This document shows, in pieces, positions 36,398 to 46,114 of a DNA stretch of 64,000 nucleotides (position 1 is the first letter of the stretch; each line of letters begins with the position of its first letter). The notes beneath the pieces were generated by a model, which saw only the letters and a program-made list of their open reading frames with translations, was not told the origin of the DNA and did not search any database. The DNA lies in contig OZ244046.1 in NCBI GenBank assembly GCA_965215055.1, positions 372,001-436,000 of the forward strand, read 5' to 3'. Source of the stretch: G965215055 sp965215055 (GTDB lineage Bacteria > Pseudomonadota > Gammaproteobacteria > UBA4575). The position numbers were made by a program, and so were the translations under genes.

Positions 36398-37501
36398 TTG
36401 CGAAAGATCCTCTGCATTATCGGGACACGGCCTGAGGTCGTCAAGATGGCACCAGTCGTGTTGGCGCTTCGACGTGCCCGCAAGTGGGACATCAAAGTCC
36501 TGGCAACGGCACAGCACCGGGAGATGTTGGACCAGGCACTCGAACTGTTCGGTATTGTCCCGGATTTTGACCTTGATACGATGCGCCCGAATCAAACCCT
36601 TGCGGATCTCACCTCGCGCCTGACGACCAGGCTGGATACCTGCCTGGAGGAACAGGAGCCGGACCTGGTTCTTGCCCAGGGAGATACTACGACGGTAATG
36701 GTGGCAGCACTTGCAAGTTTCCATCGAAATATCCCGTTCGGTCACATCGAGGCCGGTTTGCGAACGCACGACTTCAACTATCCGTGGCCTGAAGAAATGA
36801 ACCGAGTAGTGGCAGATCGACTGGCATCCATTAATTTTGCACCTACGCAAACGGCACGTGACAACCTTCTGAACGAAGGTATCGCACCGGATCGTATTCA
36901 CGTAACTGGAAACACGGTGATTGACGCATTGTTCATGGTTGCACGGCAAGATTTTCCACTTGGCATAGACCTTCCAGCAAACTCTCGCCTCTTGCTTGTC
37001 ACGACTCATCGACGGGAAAACTTCGGAGCAAAGATGGTCTCGATATGCCAGGCGGTGGCCGAGCTTGCACGCAAGTACGCGGATTTGCATTTCCTTCTAC
37101 CAGTGCATCCAAATCCCAACGTGCAAAGCATTGTAAACCGTGAGCTGGGTACCCTGGAACAGGTTTCGCTGTGCCAACCGCTCGACTACGGTGCTTTTGT
37201 TACGGCTATGAAACGGGCCTACTTCATATTGACCGACTCGGGCGGCGTGCAGGAAGAAGCGCCTGCCCTTGCCAAGCCAGTGCTCGTGTTGCGGGAAGAG
37301 ACTGAGCGTCCCGAAGCAGTACAGGAAGGCGTTGTCGAGATGGTAGGGACACAAACGGAACGTATCGTCCAGCGCGCATCATTGCTGCTTGATGACGAGG
37401 AAGTCTACCGAAGTATGGCCAAGGGCAGTTCACCCTATGGAGACGGCAAAGCTGCCAGCCGGATCGTGCAGTGCATTGAAACCTGGGACAGGCTTGCCTG
37501 A
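36398..37501 (+). CDS. wecB: UDP-N-acetylglucosamine 2-epimerase (non-hydrolysing)
   Basis: The 367-residue protein has a TTG start preceded by GGCAGGAACT. Family motifs are GTRPEVVKMAPV (10-21), AQHREMLDQ, LVLAQGDTTTVMVAAL, GHIEAGLRTHDFNYPWPEEMNR, TTHRRENFG and TDSGGVQEEAPAL. It interconverts UDP-GlcNAc and UDP-ManNAc, a precursor of surface polysaccharides, and is divergent from the ligase/glycosyltransferase array. Confidence 0.92.
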   Translation: MRKILCIIGTRPEVVKMAPVVLALRRARKWDIKVLATAQHREMLDQALELFGIVPDFDLDTMRPNQTLADLTSRLTTRLDTCLEEQEPDLVLAQGDTTTVMVAALASFHRNIPFGHIEAGLRTHDFNYPWPEEMNRVVADRLASINFAPTQTARDNLLNEGIAPDRIHVTGNTVIDALFMVARQDFPLGIDLPANSRLLLVTTHRRENFGAKMVSICQAVAELARKYADLHFLLPVHPNPNVQSIVNRELGTLEQVSLCQPLDYGAFVTAMKRAYFILTDSGGVQEEAPALAKPVLVLREETERPEAVQEGVVEMVGTQTERIVQRASLLLDDEEVYRSMAKGSSPYGDGKAASRIVQCIETWDRLA

Positions 37502-37526
37502 AACCCGGCCTGGTATCCAGGCCACC

Positions 37527-38702
37527 TTATATACGCTCAAACACGGTGGCAATGCCCTGCCCCAGGCCGATACACATCGTTGCCAGTCCCAGTGTCGCAT
37601 CCTTATCTTCCATGACGTGCAACAGGGTTGTACTGATCCTTGCCCCGGAACAGCCAAGCGGATGGCCGAGCGCAATCGCACCACCGTTCAGATTTACCCT
37701 GTCATCCATGCTATCCAGCAAACCCAGGTCTTTCAGTACGGCCAGTGATTGCGCTGCAAAGGCCTCGTTGAGCTCGATACATTCAACGTCGTTCATTTGA
37801 AGACCAGCGCGTTTCAAGACCTTTTTGGTTGCAGGCACCGGACCATAGCCCATGACGGCAGGACTTATACCCGCGACGGCCATGGCCCTTACCTTCGCCT
37901 TGGGTTTCAGGTTTAACGATTGCGCACGTTCCCCGGACATCACGAGCATGGCCGCGGCTCCATCCGAAATTGCCGAGGACGTTCCCGCGGTAACGGTCCC
38001 GCCATTGGGTTTGAACGCCGGCTTGAGCGCAGCAAGCTGTTCCAGCGAAGTATCCGGTCGAATAACTTCGTCAATTTCGCAAACTTGTCTGAAGCCATTT
38101 TCATCGTGCCCTTCCACGGGAACAACTTCGGCCTTGAAACGCCCTTCCACCGTAGCCGCGTGCGCCCGCTGGTGGGAGCGCAAACCAAACTGGTCCTGGT
38201 CCTCGCGGCTGATGCCGTGCTGCATTGCCAGTAATTCGGCTGTAAATCCCATCTGGTTGGAAGCCTTTGCAAAGTACTTGCTGGAAGCGGGATTATGATC
38301 CCATCCATACGCCATACCGACGTGGCCCATGTGTTCAACACCACCGACAACAAACACGTCCCCGCAGTTCGCCTGGATTGCTTGCGCGGCAGAATGGATT
38401 GATTGCATCGAAGAACCGCATAGGCGATTTACAGTCTGGGCAGCGGCTTCGTGCGGAATTTTTGTCATCAAGGATATATAACGCGCAATGTTCCAGCCCT
38501 GCTCCAGGGTCTGGTTCACACAGCCCCAGATGACGTCTTCGACTTCGGCAGGGTTCACGTCCGAATTGCGCTCAAACAAGGCATTGACCAGCGCAACCGA
38601 GAGCATTTCCGCGCGCACAAAACGAAACATGCCGTTCCTGGACCTGCCCATGGGACTGCGCACGCAATCAATAATGACAGCATCACGTGGAGCAAGAGTC
38701 AT
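37527..38702 (-). CDS. fadA: 3-ketoacyl-CoA thiolase
   Basis: The 391-residue thiolase has its nucleophilic Cys in NRLCGSSMQSIHSAA (about 92), GHIGMAYGWD-like HVGMAYGWDHNP, the conserved NEAFAAQSL and a second active Cys in HPLGCSGARI. It performs the last step of beta-oxidation and forms the alpha2-beta2 complex with FadB, encoded 18 bp upstream. Confidence 0.94.
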   Translation of the reverse strand: MTLAPRDAVIIDCVRSPMGRSRNGMFRFVRAEMLSVALVNALFERNSDVNPAEVEDVIWGCVNQTLEQGWNIARYISLMTKIPHEAAAQTVNRLCGSSMQSIHSAAQAIQANCGDVFVVGGVEHMGHVGMAYGWDHNPASSKYFAKASNQMGFTAELLAMQHGISREDQDQFGLRSHQRAHAATVEGRFKAEVVPVEGHDENGFRQVCEIDEVIRPDTSLEQLAALKPAFKPNGGTVTAGTSSAISDGAAAMLVMSGERAQSLNLKPKAKVRAMAVAGISPAVMGYGPVPATKKVLKRAGLQMNDVECIELNEAFAAQSLAVLKDLGLLDSMDDRVNLNGGAIALGHPLGCSGARISTTLLHVMEDKDATLGLATMCIGLGQGIATVFERI

Positions 38703-38720
38703 GCTTACAGCCCTGCCTGC

Positions 38721-40877
38721 CTATGCAATTCTTGGATAAAACGTTTCATTACTGTCTGCCATATCTTGCACCGCAGCCGTTGGTGTATAGATTGGACCAA
38801 TGCAGGAATAGCTGTGTGCGCGTTCACAAAATTCCTTCAGGCCCATGTCTTCAATGTAACGCAGTGCTCCACCCCGGAAACTTGGAAATGCAACACCCAG
38901 TATCAAGCCCATGTCCACGTCAAGCGCATGGTCTACCACACCATCTTCCACGCACCGCACGGCTTCCATGCACATGGGGATCATCATCCTGTCAATAACC
39001 TCTTCATCACTGATTTCAATTGTGCCGGATTGAACGTCCTTGAGAATTTTTGTGGAATTGTCATCGACCAGTTTTTGCAATTTACCTTTTTTGTCAAATT
39101 TGTACTTGTAAAAGCCCATGCCGTTTTTTTGCCCGTAACGCCCGTTCTCGTACATCGCATCCGTTGCGGTTTTGAACTCCTTGCTCATGCGGTCAGGATA
39201 GCCTGCTGCTATCACCTCTGAAGCATGGTGTGCCGTATCAATACCTACGACGTCCAGTAAAAAGGCAGGCCCCATTGGCCAGCCAAACCCTTCCATTACT
39301 CGATCAATGCGCTGTATATCCACCCCGTCACGCACCAGGGCATCAAACCCGGAAAAATAGGAAAATAATATGCGATTCACTAAAAATCCCGGGCAGTCGT
39401 TTACAATGACAGGAGTCTTCCCTATCGCCCTGGCATAAGCAGCTACGGTTGCAACGGTCGCTGCACTTGAATACCGGCCGCGAATGACTTCGACAAGCGG
39501 CATCCGGTAGACCGGGTTGAAAAAATGCATGCCGCAAAACAGTTCGGGGCGCTGCAGGGTCTCAGCCAGTTCGGTGATCGATATGGTAGAGGTATTGGAA
39601 GTGATGATGCAGTCATCCCTTACCTCCTGTTCCGCTTCCGCAAGTACCGCAGACTTGATTTCCTTGTTCTCCACGACGGCTTCAACTATCAAATCTGCAT
39701 GACCAAAATCTCCATAGCTCGACGTCGTTTCAATTTTATTCAACGTGCCAATCGCGTCTTCGGGGGTGATTTTCCCTCGCTTTATTTGCTTCATAAGCAA
39801 CTTGCTCGACTCTGCAAGACCAAGTTCCAGGGCTTCGGGCTTGATATCCTTCATTATGACGGGGACACCCTTGTACGCCGAATGATACGCGATGCCTCCA
39901 CCCATGATCCCTGCACCCAGCACGGCAACTCTTTTCACGGGCTGGGCCTGTTTGGACAATATCTTGCCTACTTTTTTAATGCGCTGATCATTCAGGAACA
40001 GGCCGACCAGGTTGTGCGCAACCCTGGTTTTTGCCACTTTTATAAAGCCACGTGCCTCTATTTTCATGGCTTCATCGCGGGGCATTGCCGCGTGATTTTG
40101 CACGGTCTGTACCGCGGCAACCGGTGCCGGAAAATGCCGCCCGGCTTTCGCCGCGACAACTGCCTTGGCAGACTCGAACGCCATGATGCCTTCTACCTGG
40201 TTGAGCAACAGTGGCTGGCACTTCTCCTGCCTGCGCTTCCGGTAGTCAAGCTTGCCTTCCAGGCATTGTTTAATGATATGCAACGCAGCGGCTTGAAGTT
40301 GATCCGTGTCAACTACGGCGTCTGTGACGTGCTGTTCAAAAGCCTCTTTCGCCCCTTTTTCGTCCCCCGTACAGATCCACTCCAGGGCATTATCGACACC
40401 GATAAGCCGCGGCAGCCTGACGGTGCCCCCCCACCCGGGAAAAATCCCGAGCTTGACCTCGGGCAAACCAATGCGCGCCGTTGTAGCCATGACGCGATAG
40501 TCCGTAGCCAGGGCCAGTTCGCACCCGCCACCCAGGGCATATCCATTTATTGCCGTCACGGTAGGCATTGGCAGGTCTTCGATGCGACTGAACAGGGCCT
40601 GGGTGCTTTCAATCCAGCGTTGGAGTTCCTCACCAGGCAGGGTAAAAAAGCCCAGGAATTCCGTAACGTCCGCACCTACTATAAAAACGTCCTTGTTGCT
40701 TGATATGAGCAACGCACTGGTATTCCTGTCTTCTTCAATTGCACTGACGGCGTCATCCAGTTCCGCTATAACGGCCTTGCTCAGCTTATTGATACTCTCT
40801 TTCTCAAGATCGAAAACCAGTTGCTTGATTGCCCCATCAAGAGAACGAACCGAGATCGCTTTGCCGGAAAAAATCAT
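38721..40877 (-). CDS. fadB: Fatty acid oxidation complex alpha subunit
   Basis: The 718-residue length is that of FadB. The N-terminal crotonase domain has NGYALGGGCELALATDYR and LPEVKLGIFPGWGGTVRLPR with both catalytic Glu residues. The NAD-binding 3-hydroxyacyl-CoA dehydrogenase domain starts near residue 318 (VLGAGIMGGGIAYHSA) and has HFFNPVYRMPLVEVI. It catalyses hydration and dehydrogenation in beta-oxidation. It forms an operon with fadA. Confidence 0.95.
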   Translation of the reverse strand: MIFSGKAISVRSLDGAIKQLVFDLEKESINKLSKAVIAELDDAVSAIEEDRNTSALLISSNKDVFIVGADVTEFLGFFTLPGEELQRWIESTQALFSRIEDLPMPTVTAINGYALGGGCELALATDYRVMATTARIGLPEVKLGIFPGWGGTVRLPRLIGVDNALEWICTGDEKGAKEAFEQHVTDAVVDTDQLQAAALHIIKQCLEGKLDYRKRRQEKCQPLLLNQVEGIMAFESAKAVVAAKAGRHFPAPVAAVQTVQNHAAMPRDEAMKIEARGFIKVAKTRVAHNLVGLFLNDQRIKKVGKILSKQAQPVKRVAVLGAGIMGGGIAYHSAYKGVPVIMKDIKPEALELGLAESSKLLMKQIKRGKITPEDAIGTLNKIETTSSYGDFGHADLIVEAVVENKEIKSAVLAEAEQEVRDDCIITSNTSTISITELAETLQRPELFCGMHFFNPVYRMPLVEVIRGRYSSAATVATVAAYARAIGKTPVIVNDCPGFLVNRILFSYFSGFDALVRDGVDIQRIDRVMEGFGWPMGPAFLLDVVGIDTAHHASEVIAAGYPDRMSKEFKTATDAMYENGRYGQKNGMGFYKYKFDKKGKLQKLVDDNSTKILKDVQSGTIEISDEEVIDRMMIPMCMEAVRCVEDGVVDHALDVDMGLILGVAFPSFRGGALRYIEDMGLKEFCERAHSYSCIGPIYTPTAAVQDMADSNETFYPRIA

Positions 40878-40991
40878 TTTCAGTTATGGTACGAATTAAA
40901 GCCTGTTTGCTTATTGAGTCTATTTTACTAACATGAACAATACAATTACACAGCAGTCATCAATAAAATCGGATAACACGAGAGACACAAC

Positions 40992-41426
40992 ATGACGGAA
41001 ATTACACTGGAGCAAGCGAATAAAATTATCGAGGCGGCCCACGAAGAAGGCAAGCAGAGAAAGTTGGCACCACTTACTGTCGTAGTGCTGGATTCGGGAG
41101 GTCATCTCAAGGCAGTGTCGAGAGCGGACGGTGCCAGCCTGATGCGCCCACAAATTGCCATGGCCAAGGCATGGGGGGCAGTCGGGGTCGGGGTATCTTC
41201 ACGCAAGCTGGGAGAAATGGGTGAAGAAAGGCCCATGTTTATGAATGCCTTGATTAATATCTCCAACCAGCGCCTTATGCCCGTAGCGGGAGGAGTCCTG
41301 GTCAGAGACAGTAATAATAAAATCATCGGCTCGGTAGGAATCAGCGGAGACTTGTCTGACCAGGACGAGCATTGCGCCATGGCCGGCATACGGGCCGCTG
41401 GATTAAATGCCGCTACGGGAGAGTAA
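40992..41426 (+). CDS. GlcG/HbpS (DUF336) family protein
   Basis: The 144-residue protein has the family pattern: ITLEQANKIIEAAHEEGKQR, PLTVVVLDSGGHLKAVSRADGA, PVAGGVLVRD and GSVGISGDLSDQDEHCAMAG. HbpS members bind haem; GlcG members occur in glycolate operons. Nothing here fixes the role. It is followed 128 bp later by sat. Confidence 0.85.
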   Translation: MTEITLEQANKIIEAAHEEGKQRKLAPLTVVVLDSGGHLKAVSRADGASLMRPQIAMAKAWGAVGVGVSSRKLGEMGEERPMFMNALINISNQRLMPVAGGVLVRDSNNKIIGSVGISGDLSDQDEHCAMAGIRAAGLNAATGE

Positions 41427-41554
41427 TAAAACCTTCTAAACTAATAGGGCTATCAAGATAATCGGCTGGCAAGCTCGGCACTTTCGTATTGTAATAGATC
41501 ATCCAACCGTGCCTTTTATGAAATTGGCCAATTCAACGTTCGGGAGAGAGTCCA

Positions 41555-42742
41555 ATGATTAAGCCCCATGGGTCAGGTTCCTTAACACCCCTGTACGTAG
41601 AGGATGAAGCATCACGCAAGCAATTGGAGCAGGAAGCCGAAACCTTGCCTGCAATTCTTGTAAACTCCGCGGCGGCATCCAATGCAGTCATGCTGGGAGC
41701 AGGCTACTTTACTCCGCTGAAGGGATTCATGAACGCCACGGATGCGCTATCCGTTGCAAACAACATGAGAACAGGCAGCGGCCTGTTCTGGCCGACCCCG
41801 GTGCTGAACCTTGTCCATGACGCAGCTTCCATAGGGTCTGCAAAACGCATTGCACTGAGGGATCCAAATGTTAAAGGCAATCCTGTAATTGCCATTCAAG
41901 ATATTGAAAATATTGAAAACTTAAGTGACGATCAGATTACTTCAATTACAGAGAAAGTCTATCGAACCACTGACCCTGAACATCCCGGTGCAGCAACGTT
42001 CATGTCCCTGGGCAATACCGTCATCTCGGGGCCAATCCAGGTATTGAATTACAGCTATTTCAGGGATGAATTCCCGGATACCTTTCGTACCGCAGTCGAG
42101 ATTCGTGATGAAATTGCCAAGCGTGGCTGGAACTCGGTGGTTGGCTTTCAAACGCGCAATCCCATGCACCGCGCACATGAGGAACTCTGTAAAATGGCGC
42201 AAAAAGCGACTCATGCAGATGGTATTCTCGTCCATATGCTGCTGGGTAAATTAAAACCGGGTGATATTCCCGCGCCGGTTCGCGATGACGCAATTCGTAA
42301 AATGGTCGAGCTTTACTTCCCGCCAAATACGGTAATGATTGCGGGCTATGGATTCGACATGCTCTATGCCGGGCCGCGCGAGGCAGTCTTACATGCCATA
42401 TTCCGGCAAAACTGTGGTTGCACTCATTTCATCATTGGCCGCGACCACGCCGGCGTGGGTGATTACTATGGTGCCTTTGACGCCCAGACTATCTTTGACG
42501 ATGAAGTCCCTGCCGATGCGCTTGAGATAAAAATCTTCCGTGCAGACCATACCGCGTATTCAAAAAAATTAAACCAGGTCGTGATGATGCGCGATGCACC
42601 TGACCACAGCAAAGAAGATTTTGTGCTTTTATCCGGAACCAGGGTACGTGCAATGCTTGCGGCGGGAGAAGACCTGCCTAAAGAGTTTGCCCGCCCCGAA
42701 GTTGCAAAAATCCTGATGAATTATTACCAGGGCCTGGCTTAG
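41555..42742 (+). CDS. sat: Sulfate adenylyltransferase (ATP sulfurylase)
   Basis: The 395-residue single-chain enzyme has the PUA-like N-terminal domain, then QTRNPMHRAHE (about 200-210) and GRDHAGVGDYYG, the nucleotide-binding signatures, and LSGTRVRAML near the end. It interconverts sulfate/ATP and APS/PPi. This homo-oligomeric type differs from CysDN and in sulfur oxidisers makes ATP from APS. Partner genes (aprBA) are not in the window, so the direction is inferred. Ribosome site GGGAGAG precedes the ATG. Confidence 0.95.
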   Translation: MIKPHGSGSLTPLYVEDEASRKQLEQEAETLPAILVNSAAASNAVMLGAGYFTPLKGFMNATDALSVANNMRTGSGLFWPTPVLNLVHDAASIGSAKRIALRDPNVKGNPVIAIQDIENIENLSDDQITSITEKVYRTTDPEHPGAATFMSLGNTVISGPIQVLNYSYFRDEFPDTFRTAVEIRDEIAKRGWNSVVGFQTRNPMHRAHEELCKMAQKATHADGILVHMLLGKLKPGDIPAPVRDDAIRKMVELYFPPNTVMIAGYGFDMLYAGPREAVLHAIFRQNCGCTHFIIGRDHAGVGDYYGAFDAQTIFDDEVPADALEIKIFRADHTAYSKKLNQVVMMRDAPDHSKEDFVLLSGTRVRAMLAAGEDLPKEFARPEVAKILMNYYQGLA

Positions 42743-42827
42743 AACAGGCTCCACCACCAAACCCTCTACTTCCTATTAAGAATTACTTATATCTACTTGT
42801 TATTAAATAGCTTGTACAATCAAAAAG

Positions 42828-43652
42828 CTATTTCTGACTCGGCATCTCGCCCATAATCAAGCCGGGGTCCAGGCGTTGCTGGTGCCAGTTCATGCGCCAG
42901 TCCAGGTGTGCACCGGTTACGCGCCCCGTTGCGCCTACCAGTGCTATCTCCTGACCCTGCTCTACCCTGTCTCCCACGCCTACCAGGATTTCATGCAGAT
43001 GCAAAAACGAAGAAGATAGACGATGCCCGTGGTCCAGTACCAGGGTGCCGCCGGAAAAATACATATCGTCATTTACATAGGACACTATGCCTGCTGCAGG
43101 CGCGAGCACCGGGGTGCCTACGGGAGCTACGATATCAACGCCAAAATGTGGCCGTCTTGCCTGTCCGTTGAGAATCCTCTGGCTGCCATAGACGCCCGAA
43201 ATCGGCCCCTGCACGGGCCAGATAAAACCGGACGTGAAATCCATACGGGCATCATCACGGCTGCGGGCCTTGGAAACATGTACGACCTCTTCCCGAATCT
43301 GCTTCAGTGCCTCTTCGCCAGGGTTTACCTTGTCGTCCGGTAGTCCATCTATACGCTGAACGTTGTATTCACGGGTTGCAATTTTGAGCGTATGGGAATC
43401 TTTGGACCCGTTGGCTCCATAGACCGTCAGCACGGCTTTCGGCGGATAATCGCGCCCAAATCCAAGAATAAACTCTCCCTTGGGAGAGACACGCACCCAG
43501 TGACCATTGATCTGCACCTTCGATCCAGGTGCCGCCTGGCCATAAGCCAGACCACCTTGGATCAAAGTGCCGGTGAGCTTGAGGGTATCGACTTCTGCAA
43601 CGGCAACATGCGAAAAGAGCGTAATCAATATGAAAAAAATTGCGGTGCGCAT
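42828..43652 (-). CDS. Secreted M23 family metallopeptidase
   Basis: The 274-residue protein is taken from MRTAIFFILITLFSHVAVA, a clear signal peptide. The LytM domain is at about 165-265 with zinc ligands in HFGVDIVAP and LHLHEI; the last motif reads GAHLDWRMNW, the HLDW form common in this subgroup. It probably cuts peptidoglycan crosslinks or regulates amidases in the periplasm. It is convergent with sat. Confidence 0.9.
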   Translation of the reverse strand: MRTAIFFILITLFSHVAVAEVDTLKLTGTLIQGGLAYGQAAPGSKVQINGHWVRVSPKGEFILGFGRDYPPKAVLTVYGANGSKDSHTLKIATREYNVQRIDGLPDDKVNPGEEALKQIREEVVHVSKARSRDDARMDFTSGFIWPVQGPISGVYGSQRILNGQARRPHFGVDIVAPVGTPVLAPAAGIVSYVNDDMYFSGGTLVLDHGHRLSSSFLHLHEILVGVGDRVEQGQEIALVGATGRVTGAHLDWRMNWHQQRLDPGLIMGEMPSQK

Positions 43653-43717
43653 GCAATACAATCAATAGATAGCAAACCTGCTTAAACGACGCCTGTCTGG
43701 CTACAGGCGTAACCCAA

Positions 43718-44128
43718 CTACATCGTCTCCTTTACGCACTTGTCTCTCGAGGCACGCGCCAGGTCAACAACCTGCTGGTAATACTCGCTTAACTGGTCAA
43801 AGTTCAACTCATTCTTTGTCTTTGAAACGGCGACAACGTAATTCGAAAACTCCTGGTCGGCAGGCATGTTCTCACTGATACAATCACAAAACTTTTCGTG
43901 GCCTACAGCCTTGATGCAGGCAACCTTGGTATGCCAGACCTGGAGGTTAAACTGCTTGAGTACCGAGTCTGAGTTCACTCGACCACTCGCAGCACTCTCA
44001 TCGACAATATGGGCAGCCTCGTACTGCTCCAGTCCTTCCAGTGTAGTGGGGAGCTCCTCTGCTATTGCTACAACAGTCGATAAAACACACGCAAAGACAA
44101 ACTTGTACAACCACGTACTAACGGACAT
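43718..44128 (-). CDS. Hypothetical exported protein
   Basis: The 136-residue protein has an N-terminal signal sequence (FVFACVLSTVVAIAEE). The mature part is helical with cysteines at ACIKAVGHEKFCDCIS and RDKCVKE. The family is not recognised. It lies between the M23 gene and the Mrr-type nuclease, all on the same strand. Confidence 0.7.
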   Translation of the reverse strand: MSVSTWLYKFVFACVLSTVVAIAEELPTTLEGLEQYEAAHIVDESAASGRVNSDSVLKQFNLQVWHTKVACIKAVGHEKFCDCISENMPADQEFSNYVVAVSKTKNELNFDQLSEYYQQVVDLARASRDKCVKETM

Positions 44129-44170
44129 TAATATCAGCCTCCTGGAGCATGCTATACCTCTTGCCTTTCA

Positions 44171-45079
44171 TCATCCTTGCTCAAAAAAGTCTTCGTCGAT
44201 TTTCTTCAGTTCGACAGTGTAGCTCTTTCGGACACCCACACCATGTTCCAGCATCAGGCCAGCTAACTCTTCACCGTCAATCAGGACCAGGCGCTGCGGT
44301 ACATTCTCCGCGTAGCTTTTTGCCTGCTCGGAGAAACAGGACGTGGTAACAAATATGCCTTTGTTCGCACCTTTCCCCAAGAGACTGCCTGCGAATTTCT
44401 GAATATCAGGTCTGCCAACGCTATTCCCCGGAGCATACCTCTTGGCCTGCAAGTAGAGGAGGTCCAGGCCAAGCCTGTCTTCTTTGATTATTCCGTCAAC
44501 TCCCTCGTCGCCACTTCTCCCCACGTGCTCCCCGGCATCTTCCAATGATCCGCCATAGCCCATTTTGACAAAAAGTTTGACGATAAGCCGTTCAAAAAAC
44601 TCCGGAGTTCCCTCCAGGACCTTGTCTAGCAACTCTTTCCTGAGTGCAGCAGTAATTTCCGCATAGGCAGAATCAATCTGCTCTTCCGGTGTAGACGATT
44701 CACCTTTACCTGCATCCGTAGCTGAAGTTCGGGATGATTTATCATATATTTTTTCAACATATTCTGGAAACTGCATAAGAAACTCACGACTTATTTCAGC
44801 TGGAGAACTTGCAAGAACCTCTCTACCTCTTTTTGTAATGGTGAAGTACCCACGTTTCGGCCTCCGTAGAAGCTTTGCTTGAACCAAGTTGTGAATTGCC
44901 CACCCTACTCTACTCCTCATTTTAGTTTCAGAGCTGCTTGATGCTAGCTGCTTTCTCTCTTCGGGAGTCAAACTAAACTCGTCGGAAAGCAATTCAACAG
45001 CATCGCTAACTCTAACTTCGCCACGAGTCCCCAGCTTCAGGACTGGAAGCATCAAGATCTGTGTGCTTGGAATTGTCAC
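44171..45079 (-). CDS. mrr: Mrr-type restriction endonuclease
   Basis: The 302-residue protein has an N-terminal winged-helix Mrr_N domain (about 5-95, with RRPKRGYFTITKRGREVL). The C-terminal Mrr catalytic domain runs from about 165 to 295: GRSGDEGVDGIIKEDRLGLD then LYLQAKRYA, the D...QxK form of the PD-(D/E)XK site, and GIFVTTSCFSEQAKSYA. Mrr enzymes are type IV nucleases that cut modified DNA. It is divergent from a GIY-YIG/PIN pair, which suggests a small defence locus. Confidence 0.9.
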   Translation of the reverse strand: MTIPSTQILMLPVLKLGTRGEVRVSDAVELLSDEFSLTPEERKQLASSSSETKMRSRVGWAIHNLVQAKLLRRPKRGYFTITKRGREVLASSPAEISREFLMQFPEYVEKIYDKSSRTSATDAGKGESSTPEEQIDSAYAEITAALRKELLDKVLEGTPEFFERLIVKLFVKMGYGGSLEDAGEHVGRSGDEGVDGIIKEDRLGLDLLYLQAKRYAPGNSVGRPDIQKFAGSLLGKGANKGIFVTTSCFSEQAKSYAENVPQRLVLIDGEELAGLMLEHGVGVRKSYTVELKKIDEDFFEQG

Positions 45080-45151
45080 AGGTGTTTTCCCGATTGTTAT
45101 CTACCGTAATTATGCAGGAAACCCAGTAGTCTCGCAGGCCAATATTGATGG

Positions 45152-45180
45152 TTGACAAGCTCAAAACCTTCCGATATCCT
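45152..45180 (+). promoter_or_regulatory. Sigma-70 promoter for the GIY-YIG/PIN operon
   Basis: TTGACA (45152-45157), a 17-bp spacer and TATCCT (45175-45180) form a near-consensus promoter. Transcription would start around 45187, just before a 12-bp inverted repeat, about 100 bp upstream of the first ATG. Confidence 0.65.
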
Positions 45181-45196
45181 CCTAGAGCCTAGATGA

Positions 45197-45229
45197 CCTA
45201 TCTTTTAGGACTTAGTGCTAAAAGATAGG
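45197..45229. promoter_or_regulatory. Perfect 12-bp inverted repeat, likely operator
   Basis: CCTATCTTTTAG and CTAAAAGATAGG flank a 9-nt loop, starting about 17 bp after the -10 box. It could be a repressor site at the start of transcription, or an RNA hairpin in the leader. No T run follows, so a terminator is less likely. Confidence 0.6.
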
Positions 45230-45283
45230 GCGGTTCAGATAGCTTAGCATTAAATTAAACAGGAATATATATGGAGAAAAGAT

Positions 45284-46114
45284 ATGAGCCCTGAAGAACA
45301 CTTGAATTATTTAGTAAAAGGGAAATTCGGTGCAGAAGCAGCGCGCACACTTTGCCAAATACCTGGTACTTTCAGCCCTGGTGAAGTTTACACGCGCGAT
45401 GACATCAATAAAGAACTTCGAGATAGATTCGTGAAGGACTATGGTGGAAGCGCCGAGAAAAATGACGTCATTGCCCCCATCAAAAAATGGCTGACCCAAG
45501 ATGACTGTCCCTTCGAAAAGGTAGCGCGTGGCCGATATAGGTTCGTCAGCGATGATAGCCAAGATGATACCCCTGGCCTTCCTGGAGTTGAGAAAAATAT
45601 CCCCACCGCTGAGGACCCTTCAAAGTCAAAGCTAAAGCCGGAGATAGAGTGCGGAAAGGGACCCTGCGAAGTCTACGCCTGGTATCTACCGCTGTACCGA
45701 CAGCACTCTAATAGCGGTTGTTGGCCGACCAAAATAGGTTACGCGGGGCTTGGTGGATTTGAGCGAAGAATGCGGGATTTTGCAGAGAACCTGCCTGAAC
45801 TCCCTGCTTATCTTCTGCGGATGGCCTGCAAAGACGAACAGGAAGCGAAGCGCCGCGAGAGCCTTCTGCATGCCTACTTCATAGAGCGTGGAAAACAGAT
45901 TGAGGTGCGAGGTAAAGAGTGGTTCCAAACCAACCCGGAAGAAATTGAGGATGCGATTGACCACGTTATTCCTTCCGCTTCTAACGTAGAAGCACCAGCA
46001 ATCGAGGATACAATCACGAGGATATTCAAGGACGTCCCTGCCGGGGAGTGGGCAAACCTGCCTGAAGACCTTACAGACAAGCTCGACCAGTATCTTTACG
46101 GCGCTGAAGAATGA
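45284..46114 (+). CDS. GIY-YIG nuclease family protein with N-terminal wHTH-like domain
   Basis: The 276-residue protein has an N-terminal region (1-90) that looks like the winged-helix domain found beside restriction nucleases (EVYTRDDINKELRDRF, GRYRFVSDD). The GIY-YIG-like domain (about 125-230) starts EVYAWYLPLY, continues KIGYAGLGGFERRMRDF and has the acidic residue in AKRRESLLHAYF; it is closest to the T5orf172 type. The stop overlaps the PIN gene start (ATGA). The pair resembles a toxin-antitoxin or defence module in layout, but no antitoxin is recognised. Confidence 0.75.
   Translation: MSPEEHLNYLVKGKFGAEAARTLCQIPGTFSPGEVYTRDDINKELRDRFVKDYGGSAEKNDVIAPIKKWLTQDDCPFEKVARGRYRFVSDDSQDDTPGLPGVEKNIPTAEDPSKSKLKPEIECGKGPCEVYAWYLPLYRQHSNSGCWPTKIGYAGLGGFERRMRDFAENLPELPAYLLRMACKDEQEAKRRESLLHAYFIERGKQIEVRGKEWFQTNPEEIEDAIDHVIPSASNVEAPAIEDTITRIFKDVPAGEWANLPEDLTDKLDQYLYGAEE

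Noticed and set aside
36329..37090. Minus-strand frame of 253 codons opposite the epimerase gene
   Set aside because: The plus strand carries all UDP-GlcNAc 2-epimerase motifs; the opposite frame shows no recognisable domain.
39525..40703. Plus-strand frame of 392 codons opposite fadB
   Set aside because: fadB is intact and motif-complete; the antisense frame has no protein-like features beyond being open.
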